Shown in pieces: positions 43,103 through 52,807 of a stretch of 64,000 bases of DNA. The DNA comes from Paracoccus indicus. Its GTDB lineage: Bacteria; Pseudomonadota; Alphaproteobacteria; Rhodobacterales; Rhodobacteraceae. The position numbers and the translations under genes are program-made. How positions within the stretch are numbered: position 1 is the stretch's first letter; each line of letters starts with the position of its first letter. The stretch spans positions 496,001 through 560,000 of the forward strand of contig NZ_PYWA01000001.1 of the NCBI RefSeq assembly GCF_003056335.1. The letters run 5' to 3'. The notes beneath the pieces were generated by a model, which worked only from the letters and a program-made list of their open reading frames with translations, did not search any database and had not been told where the DNA came from.

Positions 43103-46100
43103 TCAAGGGGCGGCCAGCACCTGATCCAGCGCCCGGTCCAGCAGATCGTCGGGCAGTTCCATCAGTTCCGCGGTCTGCGTCCAGAAGACCGCGACGCGCA
43201 CCGGACGGTCCGCCCAGATGCCCTGCAGTGCCAGCCGATAGGCCGCCATCTGCCGCAGGATGCCCTCGGGGGTGGCCTCGGGGGTGGCGGGGACGGCGCT
43301 GTTGGTCTTGTAGTCGACCGCCATGACGTGATCGGGGGCGACGACCAGCCGGTCGACGATGCCGTTCAGGATACGACCGTTCGGCATGGGCGTGGTCAGC
43401 GCGACCTCGGGCAGGACCTGCGTGCCGGGGGCGGGGCGCAGGACGCTGTCCAGCGCGGGCGCCGCGATCAGGTTGCAGGCCTCGGACAGCAGGTCGTCCA
43501 GTTCGTCCGCGTCGGGCAGACCGCCCTCGGCCCCCGCCAGCAGCGTGCGCGCAAGGCCCGGCCAGTCGCCCGCCGGATAGTCCGGCAGATGTTCCAGCAG
43601 CAGATGCAGGCGCGTGCCCCGCAGCATGGCCGCGTCGCGGTCGCCTTGGGTCTGGGCCGCGATCACCTTCGCCCCCCCAAGCCCCGTCGCGGTCAGCACG
43701 CCGACGTAATCGGCGGGATGGGGCGGCATGCGCATCGCCCAATCGGGGGCGGGCTGCGGGGGCAGGGGGGCGGCATGTCCGGTGACCGCCTGTTCGGGCC
43801 AGTCGCCGAAAGACAGGCGCAGACCCTCGCCCAGGCCCTCTACCGGCAGCTTGCTCCGGGTCAGATCGGTGCGGGTCGCGCCATCGGCGATCATGCTGTA
43901 CCAGCTGTCCAGACCATCGCCCGTATCGCCAGCCGCGGCCACGATTAGCCAGCTTTCGGCCCGCGTCATCGCGACATAGAGCAGCCTGCGGCGTTCCTCC
44001 TCCTGCCGCTGGTCCCATTCGGCCACGGCCAGTGCCACGGCGTCGCAGCGATCGCCCGCCGCGCCCTTCCAGACAGGCCTGTCATCGACGCGCACGATGC
44101 GCTGGCGGCTGTCGGGGCGGCGCTTCTGGGTTTCAGGCAGGATCACCACCGGGCTTTCCAGGCCCTTGGAGCCGTGGACCGTCATCACCCGGATCAGCCC
44201 GCCCTCGCCACTGGGCAACTGGCGCTTGACCTGCACGTCGTCGCTTTGCAGCCAGACCAGGAAGCCCGTCAGCGAGGGCGTCTCGACCTGCTCATAGGCC
44301 AACGCCTGCGACAGCAGTTCGTCGATGCCATCCTCTGCCTCGGGGCCAAGGCGGGCCAGCAGGGCGGCGCGGCCCCCATGGCGTGTCAGCAGGCGGGCGA
44401 TGATGTCATAGGGGCGGACGTAATCGGCCCGCCCGGCCAGATCGTTGAGAATATCCAGTGCCACAGTATGTTGTGAATCGCGAAGTCGTGCCCACAAGAA
44501 TTCGTTTCGATTGCGCTGCGACAGGTGGAACAGCTCATCCTCGGTCAGGCCGAACAGGGGCGATCGCAGGGCCGCGGCCAGCGAGAGGTCGTCCTCGGGG
44601 GTGGCAAGGACCGAGAGGGTGGCGGTGATGTCGCGCACGGCCAGTTCGGCGGCCAGTTTCAGCCGGTCGGCCCCGGCCACGGGCAGGCCCGCCGATTTCA
44701 GTTCCGCGATCAGCGACCCGAACAGATCGCTACGGCGTTGCACCAGGATCTGGATGTCGCCCGGCCCGATGGGACGCAGATCACCCGATTTCGCGTCCAG
44801 AATGGGCGTGCCCAGCATGTTGCGGATCTGGCGGGCGATGATGCGCGCCAGTTCGGTATTCGCGTCGTTTTCGGCGGGCGCGTCGATGGGCTGCTTCCAG
44901 TCGGGACGCTCGGGGGTCTCGGGTTCGGGCAGGGCGGGCCAGATGTCGACCCGACCGGGCAGGGTGCTGCGAAAGGCGACATGGCGGGGCGGGTCGCCCA
45001 AACCCTGCGCCGCATCGCCCTGAAAGACCGCATCGACCAGCGACAGAACGGCCGGAGAGGACCGGAAGCTGTGCGCCAGCCCCCGCTGCTGCATCGGCTG
45101 CTGGACGGCGGCGAAATCGGTGTCGAAGCTATCGCGCATGGCCTCGAAGACGGCGATGTCTGCGCCTTGGAAGGAATAGATCGACTGCTTCGGGTCGCCC
45201 ACCACGAACAGGGTGCGGGGCCGGTCATGCGCGCCCTCGCCCCCGGTGAATTCATCGGTCAGACGACGGATCACCCGCCATTGGTCGGGGCTGGTGTCTT
45301 GCGCCTCATCCACCAGAATGTGGTCGATGCCGCCGTCCAGCCTCCACAGCACCCATTGCGCCATGCTGGATTCCTCCAGCAGTTGCGCGGTGCGGTGGAT
45401 CAGGTCGTCGAAATCCAGCCAGCCATGCGCGGTCTTTTCCGCCGACATGCGGGTGGTGAAGGCATGGCCGAAGCGGTGCAGCGCCAGCGTCTTTTCGGCG
45501 GTGGCCAGTGCCAGAGCCTGCGGGCGGGCCAGCTCGACCCGGGTCATCAGGTCTTCCAGATCGTCCATGAAGGGCGCGCAGGCCCCAAGCCGCAGATCCT
45601 TGGTCGGGATGCTGCCGATCTTGGCGCTGAAGGGCACCTTGGCGCCTGCGCCGGTCAGCAGGCAGCCGCAGAGGATCCACAGATCGGCCATCCCCGGATC
45701 GCGCCAGCGGCCCTGCGACAGGGTGGCGGCCAGCTTTGCGTCGGTGGATTTCCCGGTCCGCAGAATGGGGATCAGCGCGTCGAACAGGTCGCCCTCGATG
45801 CCGGTGAAGACATCCGCCAGCAGGGCGTCGGCCGTTACGCCCGGCGGCAGGTCCAATGCCCGCCAGATGGCATCGGCATCGGGGGGCGCCTGGTAATCGA
45901 CCTGCGACAGGCCGGCCATGAAGCCGTCCAGGTTGTCGCCCGACTGCAGGCGGGTCAGGTCGCGGATGGCGGGATCGCCCGCCTCGGCCATGTCGTCCAG
46001 GATCTGGGCGCGAAGGGCGCGGGCGCTGCGGTCGTCCAGCTCGGCAAAGCCCATCGGCACGCCCGCTTCCAGCGGGAAGCGCCGCAGCAGGGCCGCGCAG

Positions 46101-46462
46101 AAGCTGTGGATGGTCTGGACCTTCAGACCGCCCGGCGTCTCGATGGCGCGGGCGAACAGGCGGCGGGCCTGCGGCAGGTCGGGATCGCCCGCCTCGCCCA
46201 GCTGCGCCAGTTCGGCGCGCAGCTCGTCCTCGGGCAGCATGGCCCATTTGCCAAGCCGCGACAGCAGACGGTTCTGCATCTCGGTCGCGGCGGCCTTGGT
46301 ATAGGTCAGGCAGAGGATGCGTTCGGGCGCGGTTCCCGCCAGCAGCAGGCGCGCCACGCGGTCGGTCAGCACGCGCGTCTTTCCCGACCCCGCATTGGCG
46401 GTCAGCCAAGTGGTGCGCGCCGGATCGGCGGCGGCGATCTGGTTCAGCGTGGCTTCATCCAT
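43103..46462 (-). CDS. addA: AddA, helicase-nuclease subunit of AddAB
   Basis: This 1119-residue UvrD/Rep-type helicase with a C-terminal nuclease domain processes double-strand DNA ends for RecA. Walker A TANAGSGKTRVL (about residue 20), the DEAQDTSPDQW helicase motif (about residue 385), GDPKQSIYSFQGA, VMTVHGSKGLE and the nuclease active site in AVDYKTNS (near residue 1055) are all present. It overlaps addB by 8 bp. Confidence 0.96.
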   Translation of the reverse strand: MDEATLNQIAAADPARTTWLTANAGSGKTRVLTDRVARLLLAGTAPERILCLTYTKAAATEMQNRLLSRLGKWAMLPEDELRAELAQLGEAGDPDLPQARRLFARAIETPGGLKVQTIHSFCAALLRRFPLEAGVPMGFAELDDRSARALRAQILDDMAEAGDPAIRDLTRLQSGDNLDGFMAGLSQVDYQAPPDADAIWRALDLPPGVTADALLADVFTGIEGDLFDALIPILRTGKSTDAKLAATLSQGRWRDPGMADLWILCGCLLTGAGAKVPFSAKIGSIPTKDLRLGACAPFMDDLEDLMTRVELARPQALALATAEKTLALHRFGHAFTTRMSAEKTAHGWLDFDDLIHRTAQLLEESSMAQWVLWRLDGGIDHILVDEAQDTSPDQWRVIRRLTDEFTGGEGAHDRPRTLFVVGDPKQSIYSFQGADIAVFEAMRDSFDTDFAAVQQPMQQRGLAHSFRSSPAVLSLVDAVFQGDAAQGLGDPPRHVAFRSTLPGRVDIWPALPEPETPERPDWKQPIDAPAENDANTELARIIARQIRNMLGTPILDAKSGDLRPIGPGDIQILVQRRSDLFGSLIAELKSAGLPVAGADRLKLAAELAVRDITATLSVLATPEDDLSLAAALRSPLFGLTEDELFHLSQRNRNEFLWARLRDSQHTVALDILNDLAGRADYVRPYDIIARLLTRHGGRAALLARLGPEAEDGIDELLSQALAYEQVETPSLTGFLVWLQSDDVQVKRQLPSGEGGLIRVMTVHGSKGLESPVVILPETQKRRPDSRQRIVRVDDRPVWKGAAGDRCDAVALAVAEWDQRQEEERRRLLYVAMTRAESWLIVAAAGDTGDGLDSWYSMIADGATRTDLTRSKLPVEGLGEGLRLSFGDWPEQAVTGHAAPLPPQPAPDWAMRMPPHPADYVGVLTATGLGGAKVIAAQTQGDRDAAMLRGTRLHLLLEHLPDYPAGDWPGLARTLLAGAEGGLPDADELDDLLSEACNLIAAPALDSVLRPAPGTQVLPEVALTTPMPNGRILNGIVDRLVVAPDHVMAVDYKTNSAVPATPEATPEGILRQMAAYRLALQGIWADRPVRVAVFWTQTAELMELPDDLLDRALDQVLAAP

Positions 46463-49403
46463 CGTCGCCCACCTTTCGCGGTTCTGCGGGATCGGTCAGC
46501 GCCCATTCGCCGTATCGCGCCAGATGATCGTAATCCCCGGCATAGGAGGTTTTTTCGGGCGCGCGCATGGCGGTGAAGCCCGCCCGTCCGGTCAGATAGG
46601 CCTGGATCAGCTCGACGAAACCGTCCCAGGTTTCGCCCTCGAGTTCGTCGCTGTGGTCGCGTTCGAAGGTCTTCCCCTCGCCGCCCAGCTGGATATAGCG
46701 GATGGCCCCGACATCGACCGGCCCCAGGTCGGAAAAGCCGCCGCGGCGGGCCATCGCGGCTTCCAGCATCAGCTGCTTGTCGAAATGACGGATCTGGGCG
46801 TCGGTGGGCGGCGTGCCGGATTTGTAGTCGTAGACGACGACCTGGCCGTCATGCAGCAGGTCGATCCGGTCGGGCTTGGCGGTCAGGGTGAAATCCATCC
46901 CCGGAACGGACACGCGGCCCCGGTTCTCGATCACGGTGGGCGTGCCTTCGGCCAGACGGGCCAGCTCGTCGGCGACGATGCGCTCGGCGATACCCTCGAT
47001 CCGGGCGGCCCAGAAGGCGCGGGCGGTGGGCCAGGGAACCTCGCGGTCCAGCGTCTCGCGGGTGATGGCCAGGAATTGTGCCTTCAGCACCTCGGGCGGG
47101 GTGTCGGGGGAAGGGCGGCTCTTCAGCAGCGCCTCGACGATGGCATGCAGGGTCTGGCCGCGCAGGGATGCGTCGGCTTCGGGGCGCAGGGGGGGCAGCG
47201 GGCGCAGGTTCAGGACCCGCTTGGCATAGACCGCATAGGGGTCGCGGATCAGCAGAGAGATATCCGTGACCGGCAGTTCCTTGAAAGGAGGTCCCGGCGG
47301 CACGGGCGACGGACGTCGCGCGGGTGGCACGGTTTCGGTCGGCCGCGCCACGGCCTCGGACATCTGCAGCCAGCGGTTGCCGCGGTCGCGCATGGCGGCC
47401 AGCGCCTGCGGGCCGTTCCGGTCGGGCAGGCCGCCCATCAGGTTCATCATCCGGTTCAGCCAGCGCGAGGGGATGGTCTCGGCCTCGGCGTCGCGGCGGG
47501 CGCGGGTCAGGATGACGCGTTCGGCGGCGATACCCTGCTGGAAGTCATGCGCCGCCAGCCCGATCTGGCGTTCCGGCACCGGCAGGCCCGCCGCCAGCCG
47601 CATCTGGCGCGACAGCCATGGGTCGGGGGACAGCGGCTGTGGCCAGCCGCCCTCGTTCAACCCGGACAGGATGACGGTGCCATTGGCGTAAAGGCGTGCC
47701 TCGCGCGGGCCATGGATGCGCAGGCTGTGCCAGGCGGCGACGTCTTCGCGCACGGCCTTGGCCTGCAGTTCGGTGATCAGCAGCGCACAAAGGTCGTTCG
47801 GAGCCACGTCCGGCCCGTGGTGGGCATGTTCCAGCAGGTGGTCCAGCACGGCACGTGACATGGTGCCGGCCTTGTCCTGCCACAGGCGGGAGGCATCCGC
47901 CGTGCCGCCCGGACCTGCGGCCAGGGCCTCGGCCAGATCGATGACGTTGCGCAGGCGGTCGGGCAGGGGGCGCGGGGCGCGGTCGCGGGCCAGCGGCGTG
48001 ATGCGGTCCAGCATGGCGGCCAGCCATTCGGCCCAGATCTTACGGCTTTCGTCGCCCTTGGTGCCGAAATCGGTCAGCGTGTCGCTGTCCGGAAAGGCAG
48101 GACCGTATTTACGCAGCTTCAGTTCCAGATCGCGGGTGTGGCGCAGGATGTCGTTGCGGCCGACCTGCTGCGATCCGGTCGCCGTCATCGGATGCTTCAG
48201 CAGGATCAGCAGGCGGTCGATGGTCAGCGCCTCGCCGAAAAGCGCCGCGACCTGACGCAGGAACAGACCCGGAGCGGTCAGCGGTAAGGGGCGGCCCGCG
48301 CTGTCGTCGGGCAGGATGTGCCAGCGGTCCAGCGCCGCCGTCACGCGGCGGATCAGCCCGCTGTCCGCGGCGATCAGGGTGACACATTCGTCGCGTTCGG
48401 CGGCATCGCGCATGACCAGGGCGATGGCCTCGGCCTCCTGGCCCGGCTGGTCGGCCTCGATCAGGGTCAGATCGGCGGTGGCGGGGATCAGGTCGGGCAG
48501 CTGCGGGCCTTCGGCGATCCACTGGTCGGTGACGGGGGCGGGACGCAGGGCCAACGACAGCAGGCGGTTGCGGGCCGGGGACGCGGGCTGCGCATCCGTC
48601 CAGCGCGCGGGATAGCCCGCGTCGCGGATCAGCGGGGCAAAGCGCGATTGCGGGTGGTCGTCGGCGGCATCGCCCAGGTTGTCCCAGACCGATTGCGGCT
48701 GATCGAAATCGAAGCCGGGCAGCACCACGGCCCCCTGCGGCAGCGCGGCCACCGCCTGCATGTAGAGCCGCGTCGCCCCATGCGACCCGGTCGAGCCTGC
48801 GACGATCACCGGCCCCTCGGGCAGGTTCAGGCCCTGCGACCAATCGGCCAGTGCCGCCTCGGCTGCGGCGCGCTGGCGGGCGGGGCGGTCGCGCCAGTTT
48901 TCGTCCAGGTGGAATTCGGCGGCGATGCGCAGGAAGGCCAGCGCATTCTGCCAATGGCGGGCGTGATCGCCGGTGTCGATGTTTTCCAGATCCGCGATGT
49001 CGCGGCCCTCGGTCTGCATCTCGACCATCAGCAGCGTCAGGGATTGCGCCAGAACCGGGATCGAATGTCCCGCGCCCAGATCGGGGCGCAGCTTGACCAT
49101 CCGGTCGATCAGCCGCGCCAGCTGCAGGCGGCGGGCCAGGGGGGCCTCGGGCAGGTCGGGCATGACCAGCGGCCCCGGATCGACCGCGGTGATGGTGCGC
49201 AGTTTCGGCAGCAGCAGGGGACCCGCGCGGTCGAAGGCGCGGCGGATCTCGCCCATGGTCTGGGATGCGTTGACCAGGATGGTGACACGGGCCAGCGCCT
49301 CGGGCGGTTGGCCCGACATGCGGTCCAGCAGGCCGCGCACGAATTCATTGGCGAAATGGACGCCGGGTGGAAGGGCGAAAAGGCCGCGCATCGGATCAGC
49401 CAT
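46455..49403 (-). CDS. addB: AddB, nuclease subunit of AddAB, without the Fe-S cysteines
   Basis: This 982-residue partner of AddA has an inactivated helicase-like N-terminal part (about residues 1-650) and a C-terminal RecB-type nuclease domain, with Asp and Lys in VVYDYKSGTPP (about residue 860). In Bacillus AddB four cysteines hold an iron-sulfur cluster that clamps this domain. Here no cysteine occurs in the last roughly 270 residues, and the place of the final cysteine cluster reads TSYAGDYDHLARYGEW. The start at ATG 49403 overlaps the murU-like gene by 8 bp. Confidence 0.92.
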   Translation of the reverse strand: MADPMRGLFALPPGVHFANEFVRGLLDRMSGQPPEALARVTILVNASQTMGEIRRAFDRAGPLLLPKLRTITAVDPGPLVMPDLPEAPLARRLQLARLIDRMVKLRPDLGAGHSIPVLAQSLTLLMVEMQTEGRDIADLENIDTGDHARHWQNALAFLRIAAEFHLDENWRDRPARQRAAAEAALADWSQGLNLPEGPVIVAGSTGSHGATRLYMQAVAALPQGAVVLPGFDFDQPQSVWDNLGDAADDHPQSRFAPLIRDAGYPARWTDAQPASPARNRLLSLALRPAPVTDQWIAEGPQLPDLIPATADLTLIEADQPGQEAEAIALVMRDAAERDECVTLIAADSGLIRRVTAALDRWHILPDDSAGRPLPLTAPGLFLRQVAALFGEALTIDRLLILLKHPMTATGSQQVGRNDILRHTRDLELKLRKYGPAFPDSDTLTDFGTKGDESRKIWAEWLAAMLDRITPLARDRAPRPLPDRLRNVIDLAEALAAGPGGTADASRLWQDKAGTMSRAVLDHLLEHAHHGPDVAPNDLCALLITELQAKAVREDVAAWHSLRIHGPREARLYANGTVILSGLNEGGWPQPLSPDPWLSRQMRLAAGLPVPERQIGLAAHDFQQGIAAERVILTRARRDAEAETIPSRWLNRMMNLMGGLPDRNGPQALAAMRDRGNRWLQMSEAVARPTETVPPARRPSPVPPGPPFKELPVTDISLLIRDPYAVYAKRVLNLRPLPPLRPEADASLRGQTLHAIVEALLKSRPSPDTPPEVLKAQFLAITRETLDREVPWPTARAFWAARIEGIAERIVADELARLAEGTPTVIENRGRVSVPGMDFTLTAKPDRIDLLHDGQVVVYDYKSGTPPTDAQIRHFDKQLMLEAAMARRGGFSDLGPVDVGAIRYIQLGGEGKTFERDHSDELEGETWDGFVELIQAYLTGRAGFTAMRAPEKTSYAGDYDHLARYGEWALTDPAEPRKVGDDG

Positions 49404-50067
49404 CCAGCAGCGCCTTGGCCATCGGAATGGCCTCTGGATAGCCGACATCGCACCAGCCGCCGGTGTGGACCATGCCGAAGACGCGCCCCTTGGCGATCAG
49501 CATGTCCCACAGGACGTTCAGCGAAAAGACCGCATCGGGGATGTCGGCCAGCAGGTCGGGGCGGATGATCTGCGCACCGGCATAGACGAAATCGCCCTTG
49601 CGATGCAGGCGGGCGTGGCCGTCCATGCCGAAATCGCCCGCGCCCTTGCGGGCGGTGGCCTGCGCGACGGGGATCAGCGCCAGCAGCGCGTCCATGCGGT
49701 CGCCCTCCCACGTCGCTTGCAGGGCGGTCAGCGGGTTCGGGCCGGCCCAGACCACGTCGGGGTTCAGCGTCGCCAACGGCCCCTCGCCCAGCAGGGGCAG
49801 CGCCTGACGCAAGCCGCCCCCGGTGTCGAGGATCTGCGGCTCGTAGCTGATGGCGATGTCCTGCCCCGCCAAGTGGTCGGCGATCTGCTGCCCAAGGTAA
49901 TGCGTGTTCACCACCACGGGCGCGCAGCCCGCATCCCGCCCCAGATCCAGCGCGCGGTCCAGCAGGCTGCGGTCGCCGACCTTGACCAGCGGCTTGGGGC
50001 GATCGTCGGTCAGCGGGCGCATGCGCGTGCCAAGCCCCGCGGCAAAGATCATCAGTGGCGGGCGCAT
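49396..50067 (-). CDS. murU: MurU-like nucleotidyltransferase
   Basis: This 223-residue nucleotidyltransferase has the signature FAAGLGTRMRPLT (about residue 9), Lys in DRPKPLVKVG and NPDVVW for the metal site. MurU transfers UMP to MurNAc-1-phosphate in the peptidoglycan-recycling shortcut that bypasses de novo UDP-MurNAc synthesis. The gene follows the TsaE-AmgK fusion with 16 bp overlap, and AmgK makes the MurNAc-1-phosphate, so the identification is supported by context. ATG 50067 is chosen; the longer frame overlaps the fusion gene more. Confidence 0.85.
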   Translation of the reverse strand: MRPPLMIFAAGLGTRMRPLTDDRPKPLVKVGDRSLLDRALDLGRDAGCAPVVVNTHYLGQQIADHLAGQDIAISYEPQILDTGGGLRQALPLLGEGPLATLNPDVVWAGPNPLTALQATWEGDRMDALLALIPVAQATARKGAGDFGMDGHARLHRKGDFVYAGAQIIRPDLLADIPDAVFSLNVLWDMLIAKGRVFGMVHTGGWCDVGYPEAIPMAKALLDG

Positions 50068-51446
50068 CTTGCACGGGTCCTTTCGATCAGATCGGCGTCG
50101 GGGGCGGGCAGGGCGTTCACCTGCGCGGCCAGTTCGGCCAGCGCGGGATGTGACAGGTTGCGTTGCACATAGCCCCAGACCCGCGGCATGAAATCCAGGT
50201 ATCGCGGCTTGCCGTCGCGCAGGCACAGGCGGGTGAAGATGCCCAGGATCCGCAGATTGCGCTGCGCCCCCAGCAGGGCATAGGCCGCACGGAAGCTGTC
50301 GGCCTCGACCCCGGTCGCGGCCAGATAGCGGTCGATGGCGCGGGCTTCCAGCGCAGGGTCCACGTCGCGGCGGGCGTCCTGCAGGGCCGAGACCAGGTCA
50401 TAGGCGGGATGTGCCGCCACCGCGTCCTGATAGTCGATCAGCCCAAGGGGGGCCGGGCCGCGCCAGATCAGGTTCTCGGCGTGGAAATCGCGCAGGGCGG
50501 TGACGGGGGGCAGGGTTGCCAAATCGTCATGCAGGCGGGCGATGATGGGGGCGATTTCGGTCCCCCCCGCGACGCCTGCCGCCTGCGGATACCATTCGGC
50601 GAACAGCCCGACCTGATCGGCAAGCGCCGCGCCGTCCAGCGCCGGGATGAAATCGGGCAGCGGCTGGCGGTGCAGATCGACCAGCAGGTCGGTCACCCGG
50701 TCATAGATCAGCGGCGCCATGGCCGGATCGCGTTCCAGCACCCGGGCGACAAGATCGTCGCCCAGATCCTGCACCAGCGCCAAGCCGCTGGCCTGATCCT
50801 GCGCGATGATGGCGGGCGCACCGAAGCCATGCGCGTTCAGCCAGTCGGTCATGGTCAGGAAGGCGGGCATCGCGCCTGCAGGATCGTCCATCAGGATCGC
50901 CGAACCCTGCGGCCCATGCAGTCGGAAATAGCGCCGCGCCGAGGCATCGCCCGCCAGCGGCATCACCCGCGCATCCCCCCATCCGGCCTGCGTGACGAAG
51001 GCCGCGCGGGCGGCCATGCGGTCCGCGCCCGCGAAATCCAGATCGATCTGGCGCAGGTCGGGGTCGGGGCAGGGGGCCAGGGTGATCCGCAGCGGGTCGG
51101 GCGGCGGCAGGTCCAGCCGGTCGGGCCATTCGATCAGGCAGATGGCGTCCTGCATGGCATCGTCCAGCCCCAGTTCGAACAGTTCCGAGGGGTCGGTCAG
51201 GCGATAGAGGTCGGCGTGCCAGATCTGGCTGCCCATCGGGTCGTCATAGGTCTGGACCAGCGTGAAGGTGGGGCTGGGCACATCCTCGGCCAGATCGCCC
51301 TGGCGGGCGCGGATGAAGGCGCGGGCGAAATGCGTCTTGCCCGCGCCGACCGGCCCCTCCAGCAGCACGGTCTGGCCGGGGTGCAGGTCGGCGGCCATCA
51401 TGCGGGCCAGGGCGGCAGTCAGGGTCTCATCGGCGATCAGGGTCAT
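50052..51446 (-). CDS. tsaE: TsaE-AmgK fusion (tRNA t6A ATPase and anomeric sugar kinase)
   Basis: This 464-residue protein joins two enzymes. Residues about 1-140 are TsaE, the P-loop ATPase of the tRNA threonylcarbamoyladenosine complex, with GPVGAGKTHFAR and SPTFTLVQ and HADLYRL. Residues about 145-464 are an aminoglycoside-phosphotransferase-like kinase of the AmgK type, with the catalytic stretch LRDFHAENLIW and the metal-site Asp in GLIDYQDAV. The usual His of the HxDxxxxN loop is a Leu here, but Asp and Asn remain. In many relatives these are separate adjacent genes. The murU-like gene follows. Confidence 0.88.
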   Translation of the reverse strand: MTLIADETLTAALARMMAADLHPGQTVLLEGPVGAGKTHFARAFIRARQGDLAEDVPSPTFTLVQTYDDPMGSQIWHADLYRLTDPSELFELGLDDAMQDAICLIEWPDRLDLPPPDPLRITLAPCPDPDLRQIDLDFAGADRMAARAAFVTQAGWGDARVMPLAGDASARRYFRLHGPQGSAILMDDPAGAMPAFLTMTDWLNAHGFGAPAIIAQDQASGLALVQDLGDDLVARVLERDPAMAPLIYDRVTDLLVDLHRQPLPDFIPALDGAALADQVGLFAEWYPQAAGVAGGTEIAPIIARLHDDLATLPPVTALRDFHAENLIWRGPAPLGLIDYQDAVAAHPAYDLVSALQDARRDVDPALEARAIDRYLAATGVEADSFRAAYALLGAQRNLRILGIFTRLCLRDGKPRYLDFMPRVWGYVQRNLSHPALAELAAQVNALPAPDADLIERTRARCARH

Positions 51447-51468
51447 GCCTTGGCCTTTCGCAGCGGGA

Positions 51469-52302
51469 TCAGAGCCCCAGCACGTCGTTCATGTCGTATT
51501 CGCCCGGACCCTTGTCCTGACCCCAGATGGCGGCGCGGATGGCACCGCGGGCAAAGATGGCGCGATCGGTGGCCAGATGCCGCAGCACGATGCGTTCGCC
51601 GTCGGCGGCGAAGATCACGTCGTGTTCGCCCACCACATCGCCGCCCCGGATGGCGGAAAAGCCGATGCTGCCGGTCTCACGCGCGCCGGTGATGCCCTCG
51701 CGGGCGGGGGTGCGCAGGTCTTCCAAGGTGGCGCCGCGACCCTCGGCTGCGGCCTGGCCCAGCATCAGGGCGGTGCCGGATGGGGCATCGACCTTGTGGC
51801 GGTGGTGGGCCTCGACGACCTCGATGTCCCAATCGGTGCCAAGGGCGGCGGCGACCTTGCGGGTCAGGCCGACCAGCAGGTTGACGCCAAGGCTCATGTT
51901 GCCGGCGCGGACGATGGGGGCGTGGCGGGCGGCGGCGGCCAGCTTGTCCAGATGTCGCTGTTCCATCCCGGTGGTGCCGATGACATGGACGGCGCGGGCC
52001 TGGGCTGTCAGTTCGGCAAAGGCCACGGTGGCATCAGGGGCGGTGAAGTCGATGACCGCCTGCGCCTGTGCGATGGTCGCCACGGCGTCGTCGCTGACGG
52101 TGACGCCCACGGGCGCACCGCCCATGGCCTGCCCGATGTCGCGCCCGATCCAGTCATGGCCCGCGCGTTCCAGCGCGCCCGCCAGTCGAACATCAGTGTT
52201 GTCCAGGATCAGCCGGATCAGCATCTGTCCCATGCGGCCCGATGCGCCCGTGACCACGATCCCGGGGCGGGTCGGTGCGTCGGTGTTCTGAAAATCGCTC
52301 AT
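51469..52302 (-). CDS. dapB: 4-hydroxy-tetrahydrodipicolinate reductase
   Basis: This 277-residue NAD(P)H-dependent enzyme acts in lysine and diaminopimelate synthesis. The nucleotide-binding GASGRMGQ (about residue 19), the active-site [16 protein letters not shown] (about residue 164) and C-terminal GEHDVIFA are present. It lies 22 bp before the TsaE-AmgK gene on the same strand and is divergent from rbfA by 73 bp. Confidence 0.97.
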   Translation of the reverse strand: MSDFQNTDAPTRPGIVVTGASGRMGQMLIRLILDNTDVRLAGALERAGHDWIGRDIGQAMGGAPVGVTVSDDAVATIAQAQAVIDFTAPDATVAFAELTAQARAVHVIGTTGMEQRHLDKLAAAARHAPIVRAGNMSLGVNLLVGLTRKVAAALGTDWDIEVVEAHHRHKVDAPSGTALMLGQAAAEGRGATLEDLRTPAREGITGARETGSIGFSAIRGGDVVGEHDVIFAADGERIVLRHLATDRAIFARGAIRAAIWGQDKGPGEYDMNDVLGL

Positions 52303-52375
52303 CTGTCACCCCTGTTGGCTGTTACTGCGTCATATCCCGTTGCGGGCCGGCCCGCGACCCCCTACATCGGGGCGC

Positions 52376-52807
52376 ATGGCACAGAACCGCAATTCCCAAG
52401 ATCGTGGCCCGTCGCAGCGTCAGCTGCGTGTGGGCGAAGTGATCCGCCGCAGCCTCTCCGACGTGCTCATGCGCGGGGATGTGCACGACCCGGATCTGAA
52501 CCGGCATTCCATTACCGTGGGCGAGGTTCGCATGTCGAACGACCTCAAGGTGGCGACGGCCTACGTGCTGCCGCTTGGCGGGCGCGACGCTCAGGAGGCG
52601 CTGGCCGCCCTGCGCCGCAACACGCCCGAGCTGCGCCACCTGATCGTCAAGGGCATGTCGCTGAAATTCGCGCCCCAGCTGGTCTTCCAGCTGGACGAGA
52701 CCTTCGACCGCATGGACGACACCCGCCGCCTGTTCGAGGATGAGCGCGTCCGCCGCGACGTCGAGGCGCCCGATGACGATGCCCCCGAGGATGACGATGA
52801 CCGCTGA
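52376..52807 (+). CDS. rbfA: ribosome-binding factor A
   Basis: This 143-residue KH-like protein helps late 30S subunit maturation. It shows RVGEVIRRSLSDVLMRGDV, VRMSNDLKVATAYVLPLGG and LAPQLVFQLDETFDRMD-type ends typical of RbfA, then an acidic tail (DDDAPEDDDD). ATG 52376 is supported by family length; the longer frame has no ribosome site. Its end overlaps the next gene by 11 bp. Confidence 0.95.
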   Translation: MAQNRNSQDRGPSQRQLRVGEVIRRSLSDVLMRGDVHDPDLNRHSITVGEVRMSNDLKVATAYVLPLGGRDAQEALAALRRNTPELRHLIVKGMSLKFAPQLVFQLDETFDRMDDTRRLFEDERVRRDVEAPDDDAPEDDDDR

